Assembly: GCF_009758015.1 (NCBI RefSeq)
Contig: NZ_WSEL01000003.1
Span: 1,984,001-2,048,000, forward strand
Reading direction: 5' to 3'
Length of the DNA stretch: 64,000 bases
DNA from: Ramlibacter pinisoli
Lineage (GTDB): Bacteria > Pseudomonadota > Gammaproteobacteria > Burkholderiales > Burkholderiaceae_C
Part shown: positions 24,603-33,836 of the stretch, piece after piece
Layout of the letters: the number at the start of each line of letters is the position of its first letter
Position numbering within the stretch: the first letter of the stretch is position 1
Made by a program: the position numbers and the translations under genes
The notes under the pieces: generated by a model
Databases searched by the model: none
What the model saw: only the letters and a program-made list of their open reading frames with translations
Told to the model about the DNA's origin: nothing

Positions 24603-24615
24603 TCCACATCGTGAA
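24603..24615. promoter_or_regulatory. IclR-type palindrome, site 2 (TCCACATCGTGAA)
   Basis: Matches site 1 in 12 of 13 bases; the outer bases extend it to GTCCAC-ATC-GTGAAC. It lies in the 91-base gap upstream of the quinone oxidoreductase gene. Confidence 0.55.
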
Positions 24616-24617
24616 CA

Positions 24618-25415
24618 TCAGGGCGCGCGGCGGCCATCCAGCTCGCTGCGCCGTCGCGCGATGCGCCGCGCGGTGTCGCGCAGCGCGGTGACGACGACGG
24701 GCAGCCGTTCGCGCGAGAGCCGGTCAGCCATCGCGGCCACCGTCACGGCGGCGAGCGGCTTGCCGAGTTCGTCCACCACCGGCACCGCGACCGCGCTGGT
24801 GTTCGGCACCACGCCCATCGGGGCCCAGGCATAGCCGAGCGCACGCGCTTCCTCGACCCGCTCCTGCAGGCCGGCGACGGTCAAGCCGAGCCGCGTGAGG
24901 CGCCGGGCATTGCCGGCGGCGAGCGCGGTGGCTTCGGCGCCCGGCAGGCTCGCGAGGATGACCACGCCCGCCACGCCGGCGCCAAGGGGGCGGCGTACGC
25001 CGGTCTCGGTGGCGAGGACCTGGATGGGGTAGTTGCCGGTGACGCGGTCGATGGCGACGCTGTCGCCGCCTTGGCGGATGGTAAGGAACACCGTGTCGCC
25101 GACCTTGGCCGCTAGCTCGTAGAGGAAGGGTTCGGCCACGCCGCGGATCGGGAAGCGGCTGCCGCGTGCCATACCCAGCAGCGCCAGCTCCGCGCCCACC
25201 CGGTAACGGCGCGTCTCGCCGTCTTGCTCGACCACACCTTCCTCGCGCAGCACCTGCAGCATGCGGTGCACCGTCGGCCGATTAAGGCCAGTGCCGGCCA
25301 CCAGGTCGACGAGGCGGATGCCACGCTCCTGCGTTTCCGCGACCAGGCGCAGCACGGCCAGCGCACGGCGCAGGCTCTGCGCGCCGCGCGTGCTGGACTT
25401 GGACTCAGCGTCCAT
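24618..25415 (-). CDS. IclR-family transcriptional regulator
   Basis: A 265-residue IclR protein: winged HTH at residues 12-75 (LRRALAVLRLVAE, then GLNRPTVHRMLQVLREEG) and a GAF-like effector domain at about 90-255. It is divergent from two Bug receptor genes and cotranscribed or in line with the oxidoreductase-amidohydrolase-SDR run, so it probably controls both. The ATG lies inside palindrome site 3, which fits negative autoregulation. An upstream start is possible but would extend into non-conserved sequence. Confidence 0.9.
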   Translation of the reverse strand: MDAESKSSTRGAQSLRRALAVLRLVAETQERGIRLVDLVAGTGLNRPTVHRMLQVLREEGVVEQDGETRRYRVGAELALLGMARGSRFPIRGVAEPFLYELAAKVGDTVFLTIRQGGDSVAIDRVTGNYPIQVLATETGVRRPLGAGVAGVVILASLPGAEATALAAGNARRLTRLGLTVAGLQERVEEARALGYAWAPMGVVPNTSAVAVPVVDELGKPLAAVTVAAMADRLSRERLPVVVTALRDTARRIARRRSELDGRRAP

Positions 25416-25424
25416 GTTGTGGAC
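25410..25424. promoter_or_regulatory. IclR-type palindrome, site 3 (GTCCATGTTGTGGAC)
   Basis: A 5-base inverted repeat with a 5-base centre that overlaps the IclR start codon, in the 99-base space shared with the divergent Bug gene. Read on the minus strand it is GTCCACAACATGGAC, matching the form of sites 1 and 2. Confidence 0.6.
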
Positions 25425-25514
25425 TTTCGCGCACGGCCCGGATTGTAGGTGGCGGGTCTCACGCCTTAGAGTTTCGGGGCGCGCCCACCTGCGCGCGATG
25501 GAGCGAGACAACCG

Positions 25515-26525
25515 ATGATGAGATCCGACGCCAACTGCGCTGGCGCGCCTGCCAGCCCGGGTCGCCGCGCGCTTCTGCTCGCCGCGGCCGCTGCGGCGGC
25601 CGTGCCCGGCCCTTCGTTCGCGCAGGAGGGCTATCCACAGCGCCCCATCCGCCTGCTGGTGGGTTTCGCCGCCGGCGGCACGCCCGACTCGATCGCCCGC
25701 AAGATCGCCGAGGCCGTGTCGCGGCAGGTGGGCCAGACGCTGCTGGTGGACAACCGTGCCGGCGCCAACGGCATGATCGCCGCCGAGGCGCTGGTGAAGG
25801 CCGCGCCCGACGGCTACACGCTGCTGCTCACCACGCCCTCGCTGGTCATCAACCCCAGCATGTACAAGAAGGTGCCGTACGACCTGGCGCGCGACGTGCT
25901 GCCCATCACCGACGTGGCCCTGGGCGACGGCTACCTGCTCGTGGTGAACCCGGCCCTCGGCGTGGAGACCTTGCCAGCCCTCATCGACCACGCCAAGCGC
26001 GGCCGGCCGCTCACCTTCTCCTCGCCCGGCATCGGCAACACGCTCCACTTGGCGGCCGAGACCTTCGCCGACCGCGCGGGCATCGCGATCACGCACGTGC
26101 CCTATAAGGGCGCGGCACCCGCGCTCAACGCCGTCATTGCCGGCGAGGTGCAGGCCATGTTCATCCCGCCGACGGTGGCCACGGCGCATATCAAGTCCGG
26201 CAAGGTGCGCGCCCTGGGCTTCACCAGCACCAAGCGCTGGCCCGAATTGCCCGACGTGCCCGCCATCGCCGAAGCGCTGCCGGGCTTCGCGTTCGACAGC
26301 GGCTGGCACGCGCTGTTCGCGCCCGCCGGCACACCCAGGGCCATCGTGACGCGCTTGAACACCGAGTTCCGCAAGGCGCTGCAGGTGCCCGAGGTGCGCA
26401 GTTTCCTCGTGCAGGGCGGCTACGAGCCCGGCGGCCGACCGCAACCTGAGTTCGCGGCGTTCGTGCAGTCTGAGGCGCGCCGCTACGCCGACATCGTGCG
26501 CGCCGCCAAAATCACGCCGGAATGA
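25515..26525 (+). CDS. Bug-family (TctC) periplasmic solute receptor
   Basis: A 336-residue receptor with an RR-containing hydrophobic signal (GRRALLLAAAAAAAVPG, residues 17-33) that could be Tat or Sec, cleaved near SFAQ. The mature part has the Bug motifs YPQRPIRLLVGFAAGGTPDS (39-58), the AAPDGYTLLLTTPS block (about 96) and HVPYKGAAPALNAV (about 196). Bug proteins bind carboxylates or amides between two lobes and deliver them to TctAB-type membrane proteins. It is the first of two Bug genes divergent from the IclR regulator and shares the palindromic promoter region. Confidence 0.93.
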   Translation: MMRSDANCAGAPASPGRRALLLAAAAAAAVPGPSFAQEGYPQRPIRLLVGFAAGGTPDSIARKIAEAVSRQVGQTLLVDNRAGANGMIAAEALVKAAPDGYTLLLTTPSLVINPSMYKKVPYDLARDVLPITDVALGDGYLLVVNPALGVETLPALIDHAKRGRPLTFSSPGIGNTLHLAAETFADRAGIAITHVPYKGAAPALNAVIAGEVQAMFIPPTVATAHIKSGKVRALGFTSTKRWPELPDVPAIAEALPGFAFDSGWHALFAPAGTPRAIVTRLNTEFRKALQVPEVRSFLVQGGYEPGGRPQPEFAAFVQSEARRYADIVRAAKITPE

Positions 26526-26539
26526 CAGCGAGACACCCC

Positions 26540-27505
26540 ATGGATCGACGAACCCTCCTGGCCTTCGGCGCCCTCTCGACGCTCCCGACGTGGAGCCGCG
26601 CGCAAGCCTGGCCGGGCCGCCCGATCCGCCTGGTGCTGCCCTTCCCCGCTGGCGGCACGCCGGACTCCAATGCGCGCAAGGTGGCGAGGCAACTGGAGGC
26701 GCAACTAGGCCAGCCCTTCGTCATCGAGAACAAGGCCGGTGCCAACGGCATCCTCGGCATGGACGCGGTGGCCAAGGCGGCGCCCGACGGCTACACCTTC
26801 CTCTACACGACACCCGCCTTCGCCATCAATCCGAGCGTCTACAAGAAGCTGCCCTTCGATGCCCGGCGCGACTTCGTGCCGGTGACCAACGTCGCCGTGA
26901 GCGAGGGCTACCTGGTCCTCGTGGGCAGCGAAGTGCCGGCGCGGTCGCTCAAGGACCTCATCGCCGTCGCGAAACAGGCCGGCAAGCAGCTTAGCTACGC
27001 CTCGGCGGGTAATGGCAACAGCACGCACCTGGCGGCCGAGATGTTCAACCAGCGCGCGGCCACCGGCATGCTGCACGTGCCGTATAAGGGCGTCGCGCCC
27101 GCCCTCGCGGCCCTCATCGGCGGCGAGGTGCAGGTGATGTTCGTCTCGCCCACCGCCGCCGTGCAGCACATCCACGCCGGACGTCTGCGCGCGCTCGGCT
27201 ACACCGGCTCGCAACGCTGGCCGGGCGCGAAGGACGTGCCGGCAGTGAACGAAGTGCTGCCGGGCTACGAGTTCACAGGCTCCTGGCACGGCGTGCTGGC
27301 CCCGGCCGGCACGCCGGCGGCAGTCGTCGAGCGACTGCACGTCGAGGTGGCCAAAGCGGTGCAGCAGCCCGACGTGCGCGACTACCTGCTGAAGGGCGGC
27401 TACGAACCGGTGGCGAGCTCGCCGGCCGCGTTCCGCACCGAGCTGGATGCGGAACTGCGCAAGTACGCCGAGCTGGTGAAGGCGGCCAACATCACGGCGG
27501 AATGA
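26540..27505 (+). CDS. Bug-family (TctC) periplasmic solute receptor
   Basis: A 321-residue paralog of the preceding gene, 14 bases downstream, with the same organisation: signal starting MDRRTLLAFGAL, mature start after SRAQ, GRPIRLVLPFPAGGTPDS, then AAPDGYTFLYTTPA and HVPYKGVAPALAAL. An ATG at 26522 overlaps the previous stop in ATGA, but the signal peptide is well formed from 26540. The pair probably arose by tandem duplication and may bind related ligands. No TctA or TctB gene follows. Confidence 0.92.
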   Translation: MDRRTLLAFGALSTLPTWSRAQAWPGRPIRLVLPFPAGGTPDSNARKVARQLEAQLGQPFVIENKAGANGILGMDAVAKAAPDGYTFLYTTPAFAINPSVYKKLPFDARRDFVPVTNVAVSEGYLVLVGSEVPARSLKDLIAVAKQAGKQLSYASAGNGNSTHLAAEMFNQRAATGMLHVPYKGVAPALAALIGGEVQVMFVSPTAAVQHIHAGRLRALGYTGSQRWPGAKDVPAVNEVLPGYEFTGSWHGVLAPAGTPAAVVERLHVEVAKAVQQPDVRDYLLKGGYEPVASSPAAFRTELDAELRKYAELVKAANITAE

Positions 27506-27634
27506 CTCCCCACGCCGCCGCGCTGGCCGGGGAAGCACGCTTGACGCGGCCGTATCCATCGCGGACACCAACAACGCCGCGTTCCCCCAGCGCGACTTCC
27601 GCCGCTCCGCTGGGAGAGCCCATCACCTCCGGCG

Positions 27635-27755
27635 TCCATCCGTACGTTCCCGCGGCCAGCTGGCCGGCCTAGTGCGCCTGACCAAGGCCAAGCCGGGCCA
27701 GCTCACGTATGCGTCGTCCTGCATCGGTACCTCGTCGCGTGCATTGGGATCGCAG
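27635..27755 (+). pseudogene. Bug-family fragment
   Basis: About 40 codons (GQLAGLVRLTKAKPGQLTYA followed by SSCIGTSSRALGSQ) match the middle of a Bug receptor (usual form: AKAKPGKLTYASGGIGTSSHLA). No flanking Bug sequence remains. The rest of the space to 27965 holds no gene I can recognise. Confidence 0.6.
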
Positions 27756-27964
27756 GCGAGCGACATAAAACAGACATCGGCCCGCGGACTCTCAATCCCT
27801 CGGGCAGGCCCCTCATCGATGCCACGCCACGCAGTCGGAGAGGGGCGTCCGCGCAACGCGAGCAGTGGTGAGGCTTCGCCGACCGGTCCTAAACTTCCCC
27901 ACCTTCAGCAACGACCCCCGTCCATTGCGCCCCTACGGAAGCGAGAACGGGGCTGCTGGTTCAC

Positions 27965-28550
27965 TCAGAACACGTGGCGAATGCCGGCGTAGACCAGCGA
28001 CTGATCGGTTCCGGCGGTGACGTTCGCCGCGCCGTCGTTGACCAGGACGTTGCCGGTGTTGTACAGGCGGTAGACGCCGGCCGCGCCATTGTCCAATCGG
28101 GAATACACGATGCCCAGCGCGTGCGCTTCGACAGCGGGTAGCTGTATCCCAGCGAGAACAGCTTCGCGCCGGTGTTGGCCGCGGTGCCGCGGACACCCAA
28201 CTTGACGTCGCTGGCGCGAGCGAACGTGCCGATCAGCTGACCTGTCCCCAGCGGCACGGTGACAGGCAGCACCCACAAGGACCGCTGCGCGGAGCCCACA
28301 CCAGCCAGCTCGGGCGCAGTCGTGGCGGCGGCCGTGAGGTCACGCAGCTCGGAGCGGTCGTAGGTCAGGCCGGCCTTGGCCCGACCGAAGTCATACCCTA
28401 CGCCGAGCATGTAAGCGCATGGCCCGGCGGCGGCCTCGTCGGTCCCCGAAGTGCTTCCGCCAGCGCCGTTGGTCGTCTGGTGCCGGTATGCCGAGAACCG
28501 GACCGCCAGCGGACCCTGGTCGTAGTTGAAGCGTTGAGGCCCAGTTGCAT
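27965..28550 (-). pseudogene. Gram-negative porin, truncated and frameshifted
   Basis: The last third of a Comamonadaceae-type trimeric porin. Readable strands include MLGVGYDFGRAKAGLTYDRS, AKLFSLGYSYPLSKRT, then after a one-base loss near 28130 ALGIVYSRLDNG and GTDQSLVYAGIRHVF with the expected terminal Phe. The N-terminal two thirds and signal peptide are missing. Porins often accompany Bug uptake genes in this group. Confidence 0.75.
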
Positions 28551-28659
28551 GGGTGGAGCGTCCCTTGCAGGCGAGCTTATCCCCCTCTAGACGCGCCTAT
28601 GTCTTATCCAGAGCCATGTGCAGCGCAATACTGCTGATTCTCGAAAGGCAGGGCGTGAC

Positions 28660-28678
28660 AAGGCGCCTGCGGCGCCTT
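28660..28678 (-). terminator. Hairpin after the Bug gene, possible terminator
   Basis: AAGGCGCC-TGC-GGCGCCTT, a perfect 8-base inverted repeat starting 6 bases after the Bug stop codon. The T-run is poor on the minus strand, so termination efficiency is uncertain. Confidence 0.45.
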
Positions 28679-28683
28679 TCCAG

Positions 28684-29676
28684 TTAGTCCGCCCGGATGT
28701 TCCGCTCCCGGATGATCTTCGCGTTGCCGGCATTCTCGACCTGCACCATGCGCGCGAGGGTGTCCGGCGCAAGATCCGCGGTGCCTAGACCCATGGATTC
28801 GTACTTGGCCTTGTAGGCAGCGTCGGCACTGATCTGGCGCACGGCGGCGTTGAGCTGGTCAACCACCGCTTTGGGCGTGCCGGCCGGCGCGAACAGCGCG
28901 GTCCAGGGTTCGTAGACGAAATTGCCGAGGCCGAGCTCCTTGACCGTCGGCGTGTCCGGGAGCAGCGGCGTCCTCGCCTCACTGGTGGCGGCGAGCACGC
29001 GCACGCGGTTGTCCTTGAGGAAAGGCAGCACCGTGCTCAGGCCCTGCAGGCCGCCGTCGACGCGGCCGCCTGCGATGTCCAACGTCGCCTGCACGCTGCC
29101 CTTGTACGGGACGTGGACCATGTCGATGCCGGACTGAGCCTTGAAGACTTCCATCCCGACGTGCTGCACGCTGCCGTTACCGCCCGAAGCGTAGGTGAGC
29201 GACCCGGGCTTGGCCTTGGCGATGGCCACCAACTCGGGCAGTGTCTTCGCCGGGAAATCGCTGCGCACGAAGAATACGCTAGGGATGGTGGCCACCATCG
29301 CGATCGGCACCAGGTCCTTGAGCGGGTCGAAGCCGACATTGGGCGTGAGCGATGGCATCGACGTGACCGTGGCACTGCTCAGGACGACCAGCGAATAGCC
29401 ATCGGGCGCCGCCTTAGCGCCGCGTTGCGCGGCGAGCAAGCCACTCGCGCCGGGCAAGTTCTCCACCGCAATGGGTTGCTTGAGCGCATTGCCCAGCCGC
29501 TCGGCCATGGTGCGCACCGCGACGTCGGAGCCGGTGCCTGCCTGCAGGCCGACCAGGATGCTGATCGGCTTGGCGGGCCAGGCTTGGGCCCAGGCCGTGG
29601 AGGCGCCGGACGCCAGCAACAGGCCGGCAGCGGCACGCAGCACATTGCGGCGCCAGGACATAGAGCGGTTATTCAT
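28684..29676 (-). CDS. Bug-family (TctC) periplasmic solute receptor
   Basis: A 330-residue receptor with a Sec signal (RRNVLRAAAGLLLASGASTA, cleavage near AWAQ) and a GAGGAG RBS. The motifs are somewhat divergent from its neighbours: the glycine-rich first loop reads VGLQAGTGSD and the ligand region HVPYKGSVQATLDIAG. That divergence suggests a different ligand class. It lies 10 bases downstream of the DctP-like gene and is probably cotranscribed with it. Confidence 0.92.
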   Translation of the reverse strand: MNNRSMSWRRNVLRAAAGLLLASGASTAWAQAWPAKPISILVGLQAGTGSDVAVRTMAERLGNALKQPIAVENLPGASGLLAAQRGAKAAPDGYSLVVLSSATVTSMPSLTPNVGFDPLKDLVPIAMVATIPSVFFVRSDFPAKTLPELVAIAKAKPGSLTYASGGNGSVQHVGMEVFKAQSGIDMVHVPYKGSVQATLDIAGGRVDGGLQGLSTVLPFLKDNRVRVLAATSEARTPLLPDTPTVKELGLGNFVYEPWTALFAPAGTPKAVVDQLNAAVRQISADAAYKAKYESMGLGTADLAPDTLARMVQVENAGNAKIIRERNIRAD

Positions 29677-29686
29677 CGCGATCTCC

Positions 29687-30628
29687 TCAACGCGGATAGC
29701 TGCCGCGCACGCTCTCCAGCAGGTCCCAGGCCTTGGCGCCGAAGGACTTGCGGGCCCGGTCGAAGAAGCCGTTCCTTTCTAGCCGCGGTATGAACCCGCT
29801 GGTGTCGGTGTGCACGAACTCCAGGCGCTTCTGCAGCCGCACGCGCGCACCTTCGTTAGCGGCCCACATGTCTTGGCGGTACAGCTCGACGTACTTGTCG
29901 AGATTGCGCGTGACCACACCCTGCACGTCGGCGGGGAGTGCCGCCCAAGTCCTGGGGTTCGCGCACATCCAGAATGTGGCGAATCGGTGGTTGGTGATGT
30001 TCATGTACTTCTGCACCTCGGCCGCGCCGTCGATCTCGGTGTAGAGGTAGGGCGTCTCCTGCCCTTCGGCCTGGCCCGACACCAGCGCATCGCGGATGCC
30101 CTGGTAGTGCACCTGCTGCGGGTCGCAGCCGAGCGAGGTGAACAGTTCCACCTTGTACGGCACCTGCGCCGTGCGAAGCTTGAAACCGTCGAGGTCCTCC
30201 ACGCTGCGGATCGCGCGCGAGGTGCTCGACATCTGGTTGAAGCCCTGCGGCCAGATCTTCGGGAACACCACCAGCCCGACCGCCGACACATGCTCGCGCA
30301 GGAGGTCACCGAACGGGCCGTCCAGCACGCGGCAGGCTTCCTCCTCGGTCCGATAGGCATAGGGCAAGCCTTCCATCCCGGCGATTGGGACCACTGTGGA
30401 CAGCGGCATGCCCGAGATGGGGTGGAAGGCCATCTCGCCAGTGAGCAACTTGTTCAGCGAAGTCTTCGATGCGCCCAGGCCGCCCCAGGGAACGACTTCC
30501 ACCGACAGCGCGTTGTCGGTCTCCTTATTCACCGCGGCCCACATCTCGAGCAGGCGGATGTGCAGCGGGTTGTCGGACCGCATGTCGTGGCCGCTCTGGT
30601 ACTGGAAGCGGGCGCTGGATGTCTGCAC
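29687..30628 (-). CDS. TRAP-type DctP-family solute-binding protein lacking a signal peptide
   Basis: A 313-residue DctP-fold protein read from GTG with AGGAGA 7 bases upstream. Family features are the block SKTSLNKLLTGEMAFHPISG (about 54-73), GFKLRTAQVPYKVELFTSLG near 150 carrying the substrate-carboxylate Arg, and DALVSGQAEGQE near 180. TRAP receptors normally have a Sec signal; here the mature-like sequence begins directly, so export is doubtful. No DctQ/DctM membrane genes are nearby. It may be a truncated gene with a new start, or a cytoplasmic relative. Confidence 0.8.
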   Translation of the reverse strand: MQTSSARFQYQSGHDMRSDNPLHIRLLEMWAAVNKETDNALSVEVVPWGGLGASKTSLNKLLTGEMAFHPISGMPLSTVVPIAGMEGLPYAYRTEEEACRVLDGPFGDLLREHVSAVGLVVFPKIWPQGFNQMSSTSRAIRSVEDLDGFKLRTAQVPYKVELFTSLGCDPQQVHYQGIRDALVSGQAEGQETPYLYTEIDGAAEVQKYMNITNHRFATFWMCANPRTWAALPADVQGVVTRNLDKYVELYRQDMWAANEGARVRLQKRLEFVHTDTSGFIPRLERNGFFDRARKSFGAKAWDLLESVRGSYPR

Positions 30629-30744
30629 GTGCTTGTCTCCTGTGTCTTGGAATTGAATCGGGAACCAGCTCGCATGGTAAGGACTGGCGGCTCCGGTCCC
30701 CCTATCAATTGATCTGATGCGGGGTATGTTCGCCGCTGATGTGG

Positions 30745-31423
30745 TGCGCCTTCTTCAGCCATGCGGGTCGCCACCAGGTTGACCTCGTCGGTCACTTTTC
30801 GCAGGGCACCGAAAAAGGCACTGGCGGCGGTCGACAGCGGCTGGCGCTCGGGCTCGATCACCGTCAGGTCCAGCAGCAGCGGTGGATTGGCCAGCGGGTT
30901 CAGCGTGAAGGCGCCTGAGGCGACGTCGCACGAGTCGAACACGCCGAGCAGCACTGCACGCCAGTCGCTGCGCGCCACCAGGTCCAGGGTGCCCAGCATA
31001 GTGTCGGACTCGCGGCGGGCCGCGACGGCGACACCATTGGCGGCGAAGTACTGCTCGAGCACCGGCGCCCGCGCATTGGCCAGGCCGGGCACAATCCGCC
31101 GCAGGCCGGGCAGCTCGCTTAGGCGCACCGGCTCGCCGTGCTTGAGCGCGCCATCGGGCGTCGAGTCCAGGAAATCGCACGTCCGGCCGAACAGAGTGGG
31201 CTTTCAGCGCTTAGAGGCAGCGTAGGTAGTACGCGGTTCCGGCCGGCGTTGGCCGCACGCCTTCTTGCCGGTCGAGCAGCCGCACGCCAAGGCGGTCTTC
31301 GAGATTCTTGATGTGCTGCGAGACGCCCGACTGCGTGGCGTGCTCGCGCACCGCGGCGGCGGTGAAGGACTGCTCTTCGCAGACGGCGACGAACAGACGG
31401 ATCTCGCGCAGGCTGGGGACCAT
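30745..31423 (-). pseudogene. LysR-type regulator, broken
   Basis: The DNA-binding half is readable from ATG 31423 (SLREIRLFVAVCEEQSFTAA, then VSQHIKNLEDRLGVRLLDRQ) and stops at TAA 31211-31213 after about 70 codons. The C-terminal half of the effector domain is in another frame (from ALKHGEPVRLSELPGLRRIV to DEVNLVATRMAEE). About 100 codons of the effector domain between them are gone. It was probably the regulator of the adjacent DctP/Bug or hydrolase genes. Confidence 0.72.
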
Positions 31424-31482
31424 GGAACCCTCGTCACGCCGACCAGCTACGCGCGCGCAGTCTACAGGCGGGGGGCCCACAG

Positions 31483-32170
31483 CTACCGCGGCAGGAACGC
31501 CAGCAAGGTGGTATCGAATGCGGCATGCCGTTCGACGTTGGGCAGGTGCGCGGCGTCGGCGATCACCTGTAGTTGCGCGCCGGCAATGCTATGCGCCATG
31601 CCTTGCGCTATCGCCGGCGTGGCGGCGACGTCATGCTCGCCGGCCATCACCAGACAGGGCATCGCGTTGCGGGGCAGCAGCTCGTCCTGCATCAGGTCTC
31701 GGACGGCCGCGAAGCGCCCGCATGCCGGACTGCCGCACGAGCACGATGCGGTCGACCCAGGCTATTGGCACGGACTGCCGGCTCATGGTGGCGCACAGCA
31801 CCACCGATGTGATGCGGGCCGAGTAGCGCGCAGCCAACTGCTGCGCGGCCCCGCCGCCGAGAGACACGCCGACGCAGTGCACCTGGTCTATGCGCAGCGA
31901 GTCCAGCAGTGCGGTGGCGTCGTCGGCCAGCAACTCCATCGTGTACGGGCGGGGTGGCGTGGATGAGCCGCCGTGCTCGCGCATGTCGTAGCGCAGCACG
32001 CGAAAGCGGCCTGTGAGGGCCGGCAGATTCGAGTCCCACATGTTTGCGTCCGCCGCCAGGCTGTTGCCCAGCATCAGCACCGGCGCGTCGGCCGGCCCTT
32101 GCAGGCGCCAGCCGATGGCGGCGCCTGGCACATTGCAGCGGCCTTCGAGATCGATGGCGCCAGCAGTCAT
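31483..32170 (-). pseudogene. Alpha/beta hydrolase (3-oxoadipate enol-lactonase-like), broken
   Basis: From ATG 32170 about 150 codons show the oxyanion region (VLMLGNSLAADANMWDSNL), RVLRYDMREHGGS and the nucleophile elbow GVSLGG. The cap domain is then lost and the frame shifts. The last part (MPCLVMAGEHDVAATPAIAQ, then ADAAHLPNVE) carries the catalytic Asp and His in another frame. All three catalytic residues survive but cannot be translated in one protein. It starts 4 bases after the LLM gene stop. Confidence 0.72.
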
Positions 32171-32174
32171 CGCC

Positions 32175-33275
32175 TCAGCGCCCCGCGATTGCAGCGTTGA
32201 CGCGCGGCATCACCTCTTCGGCCATCAGTTGCATCGAGCGGCGCGAGAGCTTCTCGTCGACCCAGTCCATACCGGCATACACCAACTCGCCGAAGTCGCC
32301 GACCTTCTCGCGCAGGGTCAGAATCTGGTCGACCACCTCGTTCACCGTGCCGGCGATAACCAGCCTGTCCAGCACGCCGTCGAGCGTGAGCTCGTCGTCG
32401 CGCTGGTCGCGCCGCTCCTTGAACACCTCGTGCCGGTTGGCCCTCTTGAGTTTGGTGAAGAGCTGCGAATAGTAGAAGCGGTACGGGCTGTTGGCGTCGT
32501 CGCGGCCATACGAGCGGGCGGTGGCCACGTCGTCCGCCACGAACACGGTGCGCGCCACGCGCCAGTCGGCCGTGCTGGCCTGCACGCCGGCGTTGGTCTT
32601 GCCCTGCGAATAGTTGTTCCAGTGGCTGGGCAGCCACTGGGGTAGCAGAAAGTTGGCCGACAGCGGGTGAAAGTCGCGCTCGCCCATGGCGATGACGCCT
32701 CTGGAGAACGGCGCCACCACGGTGCCGACGATTTCCGGTCGTGGCTGCTGGAACGGTTTGGACATGACGCCCATGCCGATCTCCGCGGCCTGCGTGGTGC
32801 GCGTCGTCACCTTGAAGCGATTGTTCGGCAGGGCGATGTCGTATGGCGCCTCGCCGCCCCAGATCGCCAAGATGACGTCGATGGCCTCGGCGAACAGCTG
32901 GTTGCGGTCCTGGTCGAGGATACCCAGCGCCTCGGCGTCGGACACCAGCGCACCGGGGCTCACGCCAAAGATGAAGCGGCCCTGCGCGAGGTGGTCGAAC
33001 ATCGCCGCGTGAGCTGCGACGAGCACCGGGTGCATGTGCGACAGATTGGAAGTGCCCGTCGCCAGCTTGATCTGCTTCGTCTCGGCGATCAGCGTCGCCA
33101 GAAAGATCATCGAGTTGGTGACGTTCTCGGCCTTGTCCGTCAGGTGCTCTCCGACGAACGCGTCGTGGAAGCCCAGCTGGTCGGCCAGGATGATGGCCTG
33201 CCGGTCTTCCTGTAGGGTTTGAGTCGGGTTCCGGTGCAGCGGGTGCAACGGCATCATAAACATGCCCAGTTTCAT
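32175..33275 (-). CDS. LLM-class flavin-dependent monooxygenase (luciferase-like)
   Basis: A 366-residue bacterial-luciferase-like protein with a GGAG RBS. It starts MKLGMFMMPLHPL (first strand), has GFHDAFVGEH near residue 36, the block KLATGTSNLSHMHPVLVAAH near 72 and RFIFGVSPGALVSDA near 100, all typical for the FMNH2-dependent TIM barrel of alkanesulfonate/limonene-type monooxygenases. It needs reduced flavin from a partner; the flavin reductase fusion at 34195 is a candidate partner. Its own downstream hydrolase gene is broken. Confidence 0.9.
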   Translation of the reverse strand: MKLGMFMMPLHPLHRNPTQTLQEDRQAIILADQLGFHDAFVGEHLTDKAENVTNSMIFLATLIAETKQIKLATGTSNLSHMHPVLVAAHAAMFDHLAQGRFIFGVSPGALVSDAEALGILDQDRNQLFAEAIDVILAIWGGEAPYDIALPNNRFKVTTRTTQAAEIGMGVMSKPFQQPRPEIVGTVVAPFSRGVIAMGERDFHPLSANFLLPQWLPSHWNNYSQGKTNAGVQASTADWRVARTVFVADDVATARSYGRDDANSPYRFYYSQLFTKLKRANRHEVFKERRDQRDDELTLDGVLDRLVIAGTVNEVVDQILTLREKVGDFGELVYAGMDWVDEKLSRRSMQLMAEEVMPRVNAAIAGR

Positions 33276-33277
33276 CT

Positions 33278-33836
33278 TCACTCCGGCTTGATGCCAATGT
33301 CCTTGATCAGTTTTCCGACGCGCACGTGGCCGCTTCGGGTCATGTCGCGCAGGTCTTCCGGCGACGAGGGCGCGGGTTCCAGGCCGAGCGGCGTCAGCCG
33401 CTCGCGCAACGCCGCGTCGCCCAGCGCCTTGCGCAGTTCGCCATTCAACTGGTTGACGATGGGGCGCGGCGTTCCTTTGGGGGCGTACCTGCTTACCCAG
33501 GTCGAGAACTGAAAACCTGGCAACCCGGCTTCGGCGAAGGTGGGCACGTCCGGCAGCAGGGCCGAGCGTTGCGCCTGCGGCACCGCCCGAGGAACCAGCC
33601 GGCCATCCCTGATGAAGGGCAGCACCACGGCTACCGCCGACATGCCCGCGCCGATCTGGCCGCCGGCCAGGTCGGTGATGCTTTGCGTGGCACCGCGGTA
33701 CGGGATGTGGGTGAGCGAGATGCGGCTGGTGGCCTTGAGCAGTTCCATCGAGATGTGGCGCGAGCTGCCGGTGCCGGCCGACGCATGGTCGATGCGGCCG
33801 GGCCGCTACTTCGCGAGCGCGAGAAAGTCCCGGCGA
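33278..33836 (-). pseudogene. Bug-family receptor, C-terminal part with in-frame TAG
   Basis: About 180 codons of a Bug receptor end normally (VGKLIKDIGIKPE). Motifs present are SLTHIPYRGATQSITDLAGG and TWVSRYAPKGTPRPIVNQLN. Upstream the frame continues through RPGRIDHASAGTGSSRHI to DFLALAK but is cut by TAG at 33810-33812. The N-terminal 140 residues with the signal peptide have been replaced by an unrelated gene start at about 33837. Confidence 0.75.

Noticed and set aside
24618..26444. 608-residue protein including the IclR regulator
   Set aside because: The region beyond 25415 is the complement of the Bug gene on the other strand; the IclR protein is complete from 25415.
28660..28678. 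Strong bidirectional terminator
   Set aside because: The hairpin is perfect but lacks a proper T-run on the minus strand; kept only as a possible terminator.
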